Shown here piece by piece: positions 14,801 to 26,500 of a stretch of 64,000 nucleotides of DNA. The stretch is from Polytrichum commune (Eukaryota > Streptophyta > Polytrichopsida > Polytrichales > Polytrichaceae). Within the stretch, counting starts at the first letter, position 1, and every line of letters starts with the position of its first letter. A program made the position numbers and the translations under genes. Under the pieces are notes generated by a model. It was not told the DNA's origin. It made no database searches and was given only the letters and a program-made list of their open reading frames with translations. The stretch spans positions 8,122,001 through 8,186,000 of the forward strand of contig OX485809.1 in NCBI GenBank assembly GCA_950295325.1. The letters run 5' to 3'.

Positions 14801-17800
14801 CCAAATATTTTATCTTTGGGGAATGGTGAGCATAATTTTGTTAAGTGAGTAGAGCATGTGACTGGTGAGGAGAAGTAGGAATGGGTAATATTGAAGGATG
14901 TTGTAATGTAGTCTAGCAATACTTTGGGTAAGGTGTGGTGTGAGTTTTTGAGTGGGTCGTTCTTGGGGATTCTGTGTTTGTATCGTTGATATAGCCAGGT
15001 TATTTCTATTTCAAATGTTTGGGTGGGAGGTATTAAGTCGTGTGGTTGATGTAACATTTGGTTGTATTGAGTCCATAGCCATGTGTGTCTATCCTATAGG
15101 ATGGTTATAAGGTGTTTTCCTGTTTCATCGTATATGTGGGCGTTTCCACCTTGTACTTGAATTTTGTTTGTTTTAATGTTGATATCTTTTTCCGGGTTGC
15201 ATTCTTGTGTAGATATCTTTACAAGGGGAATGTTTAGGGGTGGGGATATGTGTCTTGGGTCTTTGTTTTGGGTAAAGAAATCGTTTTCTCGTATTATATT
15301 TTTATACATTGTATTTTTTTCTCAGTGAAGTATGTGAGTATTATGTTTGTATTGTGTTGTATGACTCTTGGGGTGTTATACGGGAATAATTTTCTTTGCG
15401 CGAGTTTTTTGTTATAAGTTGTACCATTGGGTAGTACCCATTGGCATAGATATGTGTATTGTTTTTTTTATGATTTTATGTTTATCTTTAGTTGGTACTA
15501 TATAGTGGTCTATTATTGAGTGTATAGGGTATTTTGTTGGGTTGTTTCTTATGTGTGTTGGTACGGGTGGATGTGCGTGGGTATCAATGTTTAAAGGTTC
15601 TATGTTGTGTCTTGCTATAATATATTCTTGTTTTAGTGTGCGTGGTGGGTGATGGTTTTGGCATGGCTCTAGGCAATTCTCATTGCATATCGGGTGGCAA
15701 AATAGTTGTTGTTCTATTTTTAGAGTTTGTTTTAGCATATGTGTTGGTTTTTTGTAGTAGCTTATATATTCCGTATGTGACATCATGTGTGTGCCATCTC
15801 TTAAAGTGAGTTGTTTTATGTCATATATGTTCTCTAATGCCCCCTCCCCACTTGACATTAGCAAATAACCAAAGACTTCCCTAAAACCCGGGTAAAGCTC
15901 CCTCGGTTATAGTGGACACGTCCGGCTATCCCAATGCACCTACAAGAACTTGCTCCGGAGATTTCCAAATAGGTTTTAGTTAAGTAGCTTTCACACATGC
16001 TCATTGTTATATCTACCAACCAATGAATGTTGGATAGTTTTTGTCCCATCCCCAAATGCCTTAATACTTACCATCGGTTTTTGTTAATGGAGCTCCTCGT
16101 GCCCTCATAGCTAAGACTAAAAAGCAACCAATACAAGAGCGGGAGGCAACACTTTTAGAGGTCCTACATTCTTGCCTCATATCTAGGTACCAATGGGAGG
16201 GTCGGTAGTTTTAGCTTAAAACCTCCACTTTTAAGCCATGCCACATCATTTGTCAACTAGGCTCGGCACTAGATAATGTCGATGGCGCGAACGCTCATTT
16301 TTAAGAACCCACTTTTAGGTTTAGGGCATCGCCAGTGGATCTAGGTAAAGCTCACTGCAAACCAAAACCTATCTTTTGACTGACCTAAAATTAGAAACTG
16401 AAATTACCATCATTAGAAGCACACCTAAATAAACGTGAGATATTTCTCAAGAAAAAAGAATTGTAAAAATTTGACGTAGGTGAAATCCCTCATTGAAAAC
16501 ATCACATTTTCAAAATTTAGAGGGAGTGCACCAAATCTTGCTTAAAAATGGAAAGATCCTCCCACACTCCCTCCAAATTTCTGAAACCGGGACTACAACC
16601 CCAGGCTCGGCAGTATTAGGGGGTCTTAGCGAGCTTGCCAGCTCAGCTCGGCCCCTAATACCCCAGCAGGTGGAGAAGCCCGGTAATGAAAAGGGAGTCT
16701 TAGCCTAAAACCGCCCTCCCTAAAGTCAGGTGGGGAGGGGGCATAAGAGTAGTTTGTGTATGTGATTTAGGTTTTGATTAGAGATTTTTGTGGGGGTGGT
16801 GTTGTGGATAATTTGTGCCATTCTTTTTCGAGTGGTGTTGCTTCAAGAGGGAATGTTTCTATATGACTTATGAGGTGGGCTCCACCTGTTGTTTTTATCA
16901 GGTATATTGTTCTAGTGGTGGGTGATCAGTTACAATCGTGGTGTTTGATTATAGGTATATTTTTTGCCCCTCCATGTTTGGCAAGTATATAGTGTGTAAG
17001 ACCTCTGTAGATTGTTCCAAGTTTACCTTTGTCATTTAGTGCGTTTCTGAGTTGTTCCCCGATACATCTAAGGTAGGCATTTTTTAGTGAAAATGCTTCT
17101 ATTCCAAACAACTTATGGGGTAATTGAGTGACCATATTTGGTGTGCATTTGGGGAGTCCGCATATTTTCTTTTGCATTGCTATGATTTTTTTATCGAGTT
17201 TTATGATTCCGGGCAGTAAGTATGGAACTACATAAAAACTGTATGCAATTCCAGCTCTAATTATTGTATCTACCATGCTAATTTTTTGTTTGATTGTTGC
17301 AGGGCAGTTTGCTAATTGACTACATTGGCTTATTAACTTTGTGGTTGTGATGTGTGTTTGTATCTTCTATTGGAGGGAACGGACTAGGTGAATGCCTAGG
17401 TATACGTATGGTTCATTTATATGTAGTATTGGGATAATCTGGTTTCGGTATGTAACGTTGGCGGTTTGTATTTGTCTTTTGAATGTTATTTGGTTCATTT
17501 TGGATTTGTTAGGGCATCTTGTGACTGCACATTTTGATATTCCCATGTCCATACCTACCCATTCACAATATTTATCTATTTTGTTTAGTTGTGGTTGTAT
17601 TGATGTGAGTTTGTTAGTGATGGTGGCTAGATCGTCTGCGTATGCTGTAGAGCTGATTGTGGAATTAGATGTTCCAAAGGTGTATCCATATTTGCCTTTT
17701 TGTTACCACCTTAGTAGTGGTTTTAGGAATATAATAAAGAGGTATGGGCTCAAGGTGTCCCCTTGTATAGTACCTCTTTGAATTGGTATTTCTTTTGTTT

Positions 17801-20800
17801 GGCCAAAGTATTCTTCGGTGAATATAGTCTTGGAGTGTGAGTAGATGTTTCCGACTAGTTTGATTGCGTCTTCTGCGTATCCTAGGTCTTTCATGATGGC
17901 TAATAGTCGGGCATGGTCGATTGATCCAAATGCATTTTTGAAGTCAATGTAAAGTAGATAAATATCTTGGTTGGTGAATTGGGCGTCTTTTAATGCGGCT
18001 ATTAGTGTTTGTATTTGTCTTGACGTACATCTTTCTGCTCTAAATCCTTCCTAGTTGTCTTCTAGAATTTGGTATTTTTCTCCATATGACGAGAGTATTG
18101 ATGTTAGTGTGCTAGTGAAAATTTTGTATAGAGTGTTTGCAAGTGCTATAGGTTTATGGTTGGATAGTAGAGATGGAACTGTGGGTTTGTTGCTGATAGA
18201 TTATTGTATATGTATTTCATTTGCTATGTCTTCTGGGTTAGTGAGTATATTATTATTTCAGTCTGTGATACAATCTAGTGGCGGAGTCTCTGAGTTTTTA
18301 AATACTCTTCTATTTTTTGGGGGACTTATTTCATATAGTGTCCTATATTTGGATATGGCTTTCTTAATACAATCTTTAGTATATTTGGTTGTGATTTTTC
18401 TAGCTTGTAAGTTTGCTACTTTGGCTAATGTTGCTATTTCTTTGATCCATTCGTTTAGTTGTAAATTATTTGCAGGTGGGGAGGGTATGCGTATGTGATT
18501 GTGTCTCTCTAGTGTGTTAATTATAGGGTGCGTGCGCCAATTTACTGTATTTTTAACAATGTATATTGCTTTTCTTATTAGGTGGTAACTGGATATATGT
18601 TTTTTCCATATTTTTAAGATTTTTCTTGGGAGGAACCTCCTTGTTGATTGGTCATGTTAGTTAATGTGGGTATAGGTGTGGTGTTACATGTTTCTTCTAC
18701 AATGTTTGAGATTTTTCTTGTGATGTTGTCCATTTGTGTACATGCCATGTGCCATTGTTCATTTGTTAGTTGATTGTTAGAAAGTAAAGTGAGTATTTCA
18801 TTTAGTTGGATTGCATTTTCTTTGAAAAACTTGGTGTTGAATTTGTCGAGGTTTTCTTGTGGGATGGGGTTCATAATTATGTTTTTTAGGGGTGGTGGGG
18901 GTTGTGTTATTCTAGCTATCAGGGTGTTTGGTGGTATTTTTAGTATGACCGGTAGATGGTCACTAGAGAACACCCACATACCTTATCATAACACCAATTA
19001 GCAAACAAGCTCACTTGCAACCCAAATCCCCCCCCCCTTAAATTACCTTCTAACTACATAGCCGGTAGTGATTTTTAGCCTAACAATGACATTTGCCCCA
19101 TTGAAGTCGTAACATGTGAAACCCATTTGATTATGGGCATATTTATAAGTTGGGTAATGTTGTTATGGATCTTAAGTCATGCTTTATGTGTTTTGGTTGT
19201 TTATATTAACATGGCGTTGGTTGGGTGAAGGGCACAAGGACAAATTAAAGAAGCAAGTGTGAGACCTTTCGAGGCTGCCTCGCGATTCGGTTACATGGAT
19301 GTTGTTGTTGCAAATGTTGGGAACATATCGGCCGAATTCTCCATACAAGTATGTAACTCCTCGTAACTTAGTTGATTAAACATAAAGCCTTGTCTCAAAC
19401 ACAAAAGTGAAAAGAAGAAGAAGGAAGAGTTGTTTACATTCCTTCTTAACTTGGTGAGATATGGATATTGAATTGGTTATTAAGTACATCTAGATTTATG
19501 CATGATGTTGCACATAATGTAATGGTGATGTGCACATTGTTAATGGTATTGAGTGCCACGTAGACTACTATTTGTGAGGCTACCGTAATTCAAGGGGTCA
19601 TTCGTGAGGTACTGTAGAGGGCTCCCTATTTCATCTTTCCATGTGCCGGTATGTAGTTTCCACGTGGGATATTAGTGGGATTGTGGTGAATGCGAGCATG
19701 ACACGTGGCAAGTATCTTGTGTCGGAATAGAGAGCCCTCCATGATATTAGAAAAAGCGCATGGCATATAATGAGAGGGCCAAATATAATTTTTGGATCTT
19801 AAGTTTTTAAACCAATAGAAATAAGTAGAGTCCAATAATTTGACGAAGAGGATATGATGGGAATGTAATATGAATGTCACAAAATGTAGAAAATATTTTG
19901 ATAAGTTAATACACACAACCCATGAAATTCCCCGTTTGTTGCATGTGTATGATTTCATTACATATAGTGCACCCCCCGAGGACATCAAATTTGTAAAAGT
20001 CTAGAAATGTCGCATCCCTTATTGGTTAATATAAGTAGCTCTATGAAGTGTATCATTTCTAATGGTATGATATGGAGCATGGCACAATGGAGCACTTGAG
20101 ACGACCGTCTTATGTTTCAATATGAGAGAGGAAGTGTTATTGGGCATATTAATGCCAAGTGTCATGTGATTACATTAGCAGTCGACATGTTGAGCATTGG
20201 TGGGCCATCATTAGTGTAACCTAGCAATAAGCTTCGTAATATTGGACATAATAACGACAAGCATCAAGTATTACACTAATGGTCAACAATAGGATAAATG
20301 ACACTATTAGCCTAGTGACACTTAATGTCATAGAAACGTAGATCCATTAGCTAGTCCTTTGATGAAATTACACACATGATAAACTACCCTTGGTTACTAA
20401 CACATGTTTGTTGCATGTACGTTGTGTTATTTGTGCAAATAACATGTCCATAGTGGTGTTTCGACCACATTGCTTCTCATATTGGGAGAGAGGGAATTAT
20501 TGTATACATGTGTACCTCTTATCCATCTGCATAAAAATACTTGGTTCCGTATAGGTTTGTTGCCAATTCATCTCAAATAACCTTTAGTTGACTAATTCAA
20601 AGTCTTTAAAACTAAATCATGATGTCAAATCATACCGGTTCGCTTTCCATTGTAGGGCTTTAATCTTGGATGAATGAGAGGTATACTTGTATACAATATC
20701 CCCCCCTCCCTCTAAACCCTAAACCCCTAAACCCTCATAGTTCCATCATATGATGAAACAATTTGTTTGTGATATTTTGCAATGTGTACGTGTCGACAAG

Positions 20801-23548
20801 GTAAACAACATTCTTGTATGCATTCTTGTTTTTGGACAAATTGTTTGCCCATCTTACTCAAACCCTAGTTCGTTCTCTACACATAAAAGTAGCGATGGAA
20901 ATTGATTGCATGTCTATACCTTGATTAAGCACATTTTGCTATATTGTAATAATTTATACTTGATATGAATCCAGGTGTTCAATTGTAGTGCCGGAATCGA
21001 AGATCCACAAGTGAGTGTTGTTTTTACCACTTGAAGTGTGTGTACGTTTAACATAGAAAAAAAAAATGGACGATTACAATTTTATCTAACAAAGTAACGT
21101 TGAATTTCGATAAAGTACACCGTTTATGGTATTTAGTGTCACGTACATTATTTGTGAAGGGTCTAAAGTATATGCCTAGAGGATTCAAAATGTCAGGTCT
21201 ACTAATCATTAATATGACACTATTTGTCAATACAAGTAGCTTTGTGAAGTAAGAATCTATGTACAATAGTGTTGTACAGTAGGAAACTTGAAAATGATAG
21301 TCTTGCATTTTGATCTGTAGGGTGTAGATATTATTGAGCACACTGATGTCAAGTGTCATGTGTTTATATCTTAGTATTTAAGGGGAAGATACTCTTGAGT
21401 ATACGAATGCTAAATGTCACATTTGTGTGCATTCTAGTCAAATTGTAGACCACTATGTAACACAAGGAAAAATACTTCTCGTAACACTCTAGAGCATACT
21501 CACGCCAATATATTCGTAAGTGCACTTGAAATGCACTTATAGTGAAGTTGTTGATCATTAATTTACACCTCAAAGTAGAGTAAGTGACCACTATTACACA
21601 CATGACACTAAATAGCAAAAACAGTGTAGTACCTTCTTTATTTAGCACACAATAATTCTTACATCGAGTGAAGGTGCCACATGTCACACAATGTTTGGTT
21701 GGATGGATGATGTGGGAAAACAAACAAAAGTTAATCTAGCACGAAAATTTTATCAATTTGAGCAAGGAAAAATCCTACGATAACTACTAGGCTACTATTC
21801 TTCACGTGTTTAGTTTATTTTATTTTATTTTATTGTATCATGAGTTCTCATCTCGACCATAAGTTCAAGTGCTAACTTCAACATTGCTATGCGATGTGAC
21901 CGGTTGAAGGAACGAAAAGTGTCTCTTGCACCGGCCGGGACGCAGGCATTAAAATTCATGTTGGTGTCGGCCGATACAAAGGGAGGGCCAAGATCATGCG
22001 ATGGTCTCGGCCACAAACTCATTTACAAAAATTTAATGCAATTAAAAAAAATCGATGTTGTTGTTTGTTTTCCATCCAACATGATCTTGTCTCTTAGGGC
22101 CATGAGGAAAAACATTTAAATAAAATAAAATAAAATGAGGGTGTCTTGTGATCATGGTTGGTGGTGGTCCAATGATTGTGACCAAGAGAAATATAAATCT
22201 TACTTTTGTAATGCCTTTGGTCACATAACATACTATAAAGCAAAAATTAGATTAGAATGTATTGTTTCCAATGAAAATGTGATCAAAGTCAAGAAGTAAA
22301 AGATAGGTTAGTTGTAATTAATACTCTAGTTGCATATCTCTAAAATATGTTCAACCCCGTTCCTTTTACAAAGTTGCCTTATTTGTCATCGAGACAACCT
22401 ATTTGAGTTCTTGTCGCAAAATCCAACTGACTAGTGAACATTGTTCATTTTAGGACACGGAACGTTCTTTGTTACTTTCTCTTTTGTTTTTTTTTGACAT
22501 GCTCACTTTTATTTATCGTGAGCTTGTGTAAAATGAAGTGGGACCTACCGCTTGTTTCTCAACGAGAGATTTTAGAAAGTGGTGGTCATGGCCACTGGTC
22601 ACTACTGTAAAACATGCCCTTACCATACCACACATGCCCAATTCATAGCATTATTTAGTTGGTGTAGTTGACTTTGGTGGGCTTGAAATGGCACCCACTT
22701 TATTATGTTTGTCTTTAGATCCGTCCAACTTCATGTTGAATTTATAAATACTATTGAGTGGCAATCGGGGATTGAAGGGCAACTAGCAAATGGCAATCTC
22801 TTACAAATTGCTCAGTCTATGGACAATACCCAAAATAACATTTAAGTCTTCAAACCGGCATAGTGTCAAGCATGGCGGTTAATTCATGCATTGGATTCCA
22901 ACACATGATGGGTAAAAATGTCACCAAAATGGGACGGAACTCAACTACAAAGTTGAGTAGTTTTATGTTTGGCACCAATACGCAAAATATTTATTTAATT
23001 TAAATTTTTGGTTTTGACATTTTCAATATGCTTCACATTTCAAGTAAAGTGTAGTGCTCTTTGAAGTAGAAATACTAGTATGTTCAATTATTAGAATCGG
23101 TATGATATTGAACATGACTAGAATATCACTATAGTCAATCCTTTGGTTAACTTTGTGAAGATTTCACATGCATGATCAAAGACACACATACATTCCAATG
23201 AGATCCCAACTCCACCTATATCACAAACACAATAAACCATGCCAATTAGTAACAAAACTTAGACTCCCTCATTCATGCATTCCAAATTTCCAATGCTTAA
23301 GATATTGGGTTTGGCTTTTGCAAAACTTCCCGATAGTTAGGGTTTCCCATGTTCTAACATTCTAATCTCAAACATGGCCAGTCAACTTGTTGGATTCCGG
23401 AGCAAATATAGTGGACACTAAGATTTGCGGATTTGTGACAACACAAACGGCATTCAACAATGGAACACAGGTATACAACCAACCATTCATCTTCTTTAAC
23501 TTACTATACAAAACCCTAACCCTAGAGTCATATCCATATATCCTACAT

Positions 23549-23592
<44 letters not shown>

Positions 23593-26500
23593 TTCAACAT
23601 ACTAATCCCAAAATTATTGAAACTCAAATCCTTACATAGGACTACTAGCAAAGCAACCATGATTTGTGGGCCCCGGTACATAAGGGGAATGTGCTCTCAA
23701 CATTATTAGTCCCAGGGAGTGAGCACGGTGAAGTATGTGGAAAAAAAAATGCTCCAATATACTAAAACCATCAATTCTTGGGTCCAACGTCTAGAAGTAG
23801 TAGCAACAAAGTGTCGTTTTAATTGGTTTTTTTTTTTTTTTTTTTTTCTGTCATGGCATCCAATATTGTTGTATTAGGTACTCAAATATAGATTATCAAG
23901 ATGAGATCATTAAAAGCTATCATTAAAAGTACTGCTCAAAAGGTAATGGGTAATTCTCGCTTTGAACGTAGATTTCATAACCATAAATATTATGAAGTTG
24001 TTTTTTTTCTTTCTTTTTTCCCTCGTATTCCTTGAATTCATTGTAAACTTGAGAGCACCATTACAACCCATCAATTTAATGTAATTTTATCAAGTTTTGA
24101 ACAAATTTTAGATAATTATGTGTTCAAATTATCTACTTGCACACTACTTACACTATCTTTTAAAATATGCAGACTTTTCTTTAAGTTCTTTTTTGGTCAA
24201 CATAAATTGATTGGATTCGTAGATCATTGTGTTTTTTGGAATTATGATTTTTTTCCTTCACATAGTTCAAAGTTAGTATATCGTTTTGAACCACTTCCAC
24301 TTAAACCTATGCATGGTAATGGAGTTGTGTACTTGACCGTGCTTGTGCCCCCCACCTAAACTCTACTTGATTTGGTTGTACTATATTGACTACCCCAATC
24401 AGTGAGGGAGGGCTAATAGTGAGTGTGTGGGAAATTGGTGAAGGTGATGCTAAATTTCTCTACACTATGTAATCAATGCCACCAAACCATTTAGGAAGCA
24501 TTGCTCATCATGACACTATTCACTCACAATATTATTAATACCTACACTATTCATTGACAAACATGTGTTTACATATATGTTTTTTACATCACTCTACAAG
24601 CATGTAGAGCACACACTACTTTTGTTGATGTGTACAATTAACGTGCATGTATTCATGAGTTTTGTACGATTTAATCGTTAAAAATTTAGTCTCTCACTAA
24701 ATTTGAGACTTGGCAATATAGTGTGTGTTCCAGGAATTGGTACTACATGCACTAATTGGGATAATCATTGTAACTTTTTTTTCCAAGTGCTTCGAATAGA
24801 AATAGAACAACACCTCATAACAAAATCGTGGAATGAATATCAAGGTCATTCATCCATGTTGACATATGCCAATTTTGCTTGATTTGAACTTTATTTTGCA
24901 TGCTTCATATAAATTGATGAATTGTTGAGAAGTGAGTAGAGAAAACAAAGTAGAGGAAAATTCCTATGTGTATGGTGAAATGTGTAGTAAAGTACAATAA
25001 AGCTTTGTCAAATATTGGTTTCTTTCACACACCAAGATTGATTTGTGTGTGATAGAAATTATCAATTAACGATCACACGGAATACTTGAACACGAAGCTA
25101 ACACCATGTTTGTCATAACTTCGTTTTATGAACGTAAGGGTGGCGAGATGCCCGATCCCAAGCTATTGACAAACTACACGCAAAGCTCAAGCCACGGTTG
25201 GGGTTGGAGTTTTCTCCATCCACAATGGGCTATCAAAGGGTGGGGATTTCTTGGCGACATTGGCAATAAAGTAAAGAATGCATTTGGTGGCACCGTGTTT
25301 GCATCATGCGAGTACGTGTCTTCTCCTCTCTATGTTTTACGCTCCTAAGGTATGGTGGTGTTCTTCGGTTACTTTTCTTAACCAAACACCGACGTTTGAT
25401 TTGGTGTGTGGTTAGGTGAGGATCAAAGAACAAACACCATAAAGAAAACGTGTCTAAAAGATATCAGTCTACGTCTTTAAATTTTATTAAGTATTCCACA
25501 ATCAACAACAAACAAAATCAATTGGGAGGACCTATGTACTAAGGAATCAACAAATCTGCACTTTTTGTAACCAAAATTGAATGAGGAGGTCCAATTTTAA
25601 ATCCTATATATATATATTAAAAAAATTATGTCAACACTTCATTGTAGATTTGTTGATGTAACATGTGTTTCATTGTGTATATCTAATCATCAAAAGTTGG
25701 AGGATATGAAAAACCAATTGAACATCCACACACCTTACAACACATATGGCACATATGTAGTACAGCACGAAGTGATCATGACGTTATGCCTTATCTATAT
25801 AACAATGACCGTTTCGAAGGCATCCATGGTTGAGAAAACTCCAAGGTTGCCATTTTGATGCTACTTTTCAATTCTCAAAATTCCAGATAGTGCATCATTT
25901 ATGGAAGAAGAAGAAGAAGAAGAAGCCTACAATTCTATAGGGTTCCAACCAATTCAATAATGACATATGAAATTTATGTTATAACGTAATTGGTTTATGT
26001 CAAAGCAAAGAAGAATCAACAGTTTATTGTTGCTTCAGAATATGAACACGTTGAGTAGTCACAAACATGTTGACCACAATTGTCTCCTCAATGTGTCCTA
26101 CACGGTTGGTCCCAAATGATCCCTGGTATAATTGAATGGACCGTAATAGTGGGGCGCATTGAAAATTGAGCCATTACCTTATAAATGTTAAGTTGACATT
26201 CCACTTTCAACCAATCACAATAGTTGGTTGGATATCGTCATTAATAAAATGTTGTGTTTTGGTTGGCTATGTAACTTTCTTTTTTGGGCAACATGTAACA
26301 TCATTTTCCTCATGTGATTTGTGGCATGCAGCCAATGTGGTTGGATTAATGTTTTTTGCTTTATTAAGAAATTTTGTTGGAAGAAAATGGCAGAGGCTAT
26401 ATCCGTTATACTATGTATAGTTGCATGTAAGTTATGTTATCTTGAAGTCTAGTTCCATTCATAAATTTCCTCAACTTCTCTAGCATATTGCATAACCCCA

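Larger units (their letters stand above)
12589..18961 (-). mobile_element. LINE non-LTR retrotransposon, 5'-truncated and decayed, in a HAP2 intron
   Basis: On the minus strand, in order: the last part of an apurinic endonuclease (DHLPV), a reverse transcriptase with YIDFKNAFGSIDHARLL (motif A), GTIQGDTLSPYLF (motif B) and AYADDLA (catalytic motif C, codons at 17631-17642), an RNase H domain (FYTD near 14230, FRAELMAIHH, FTDCLDG, NEEADALV), and a C-terminal zinc knuckle CPIC..........H....KC near 13450. A 3' UTR of about 440 bases follows. YADD with RNase H points to the Jockey/I side of LINEs rather than the FADD-type L1 lineage usual in seed plants. Stops and frameshifts are frequent, and a 906 bp element interrupts the body, so it is dead. 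The 3' end has no poly(A). Confidence 0.88.

Noticed and set aside
19231-19348. Short-chain dehydrogenase fragment (FGYMDVVVANVG resembles the NNAG region)
   Set aside because: No Rossmann or catalytic motif lies nearby, while the segment fits HAP2 by sequence, order and phase.
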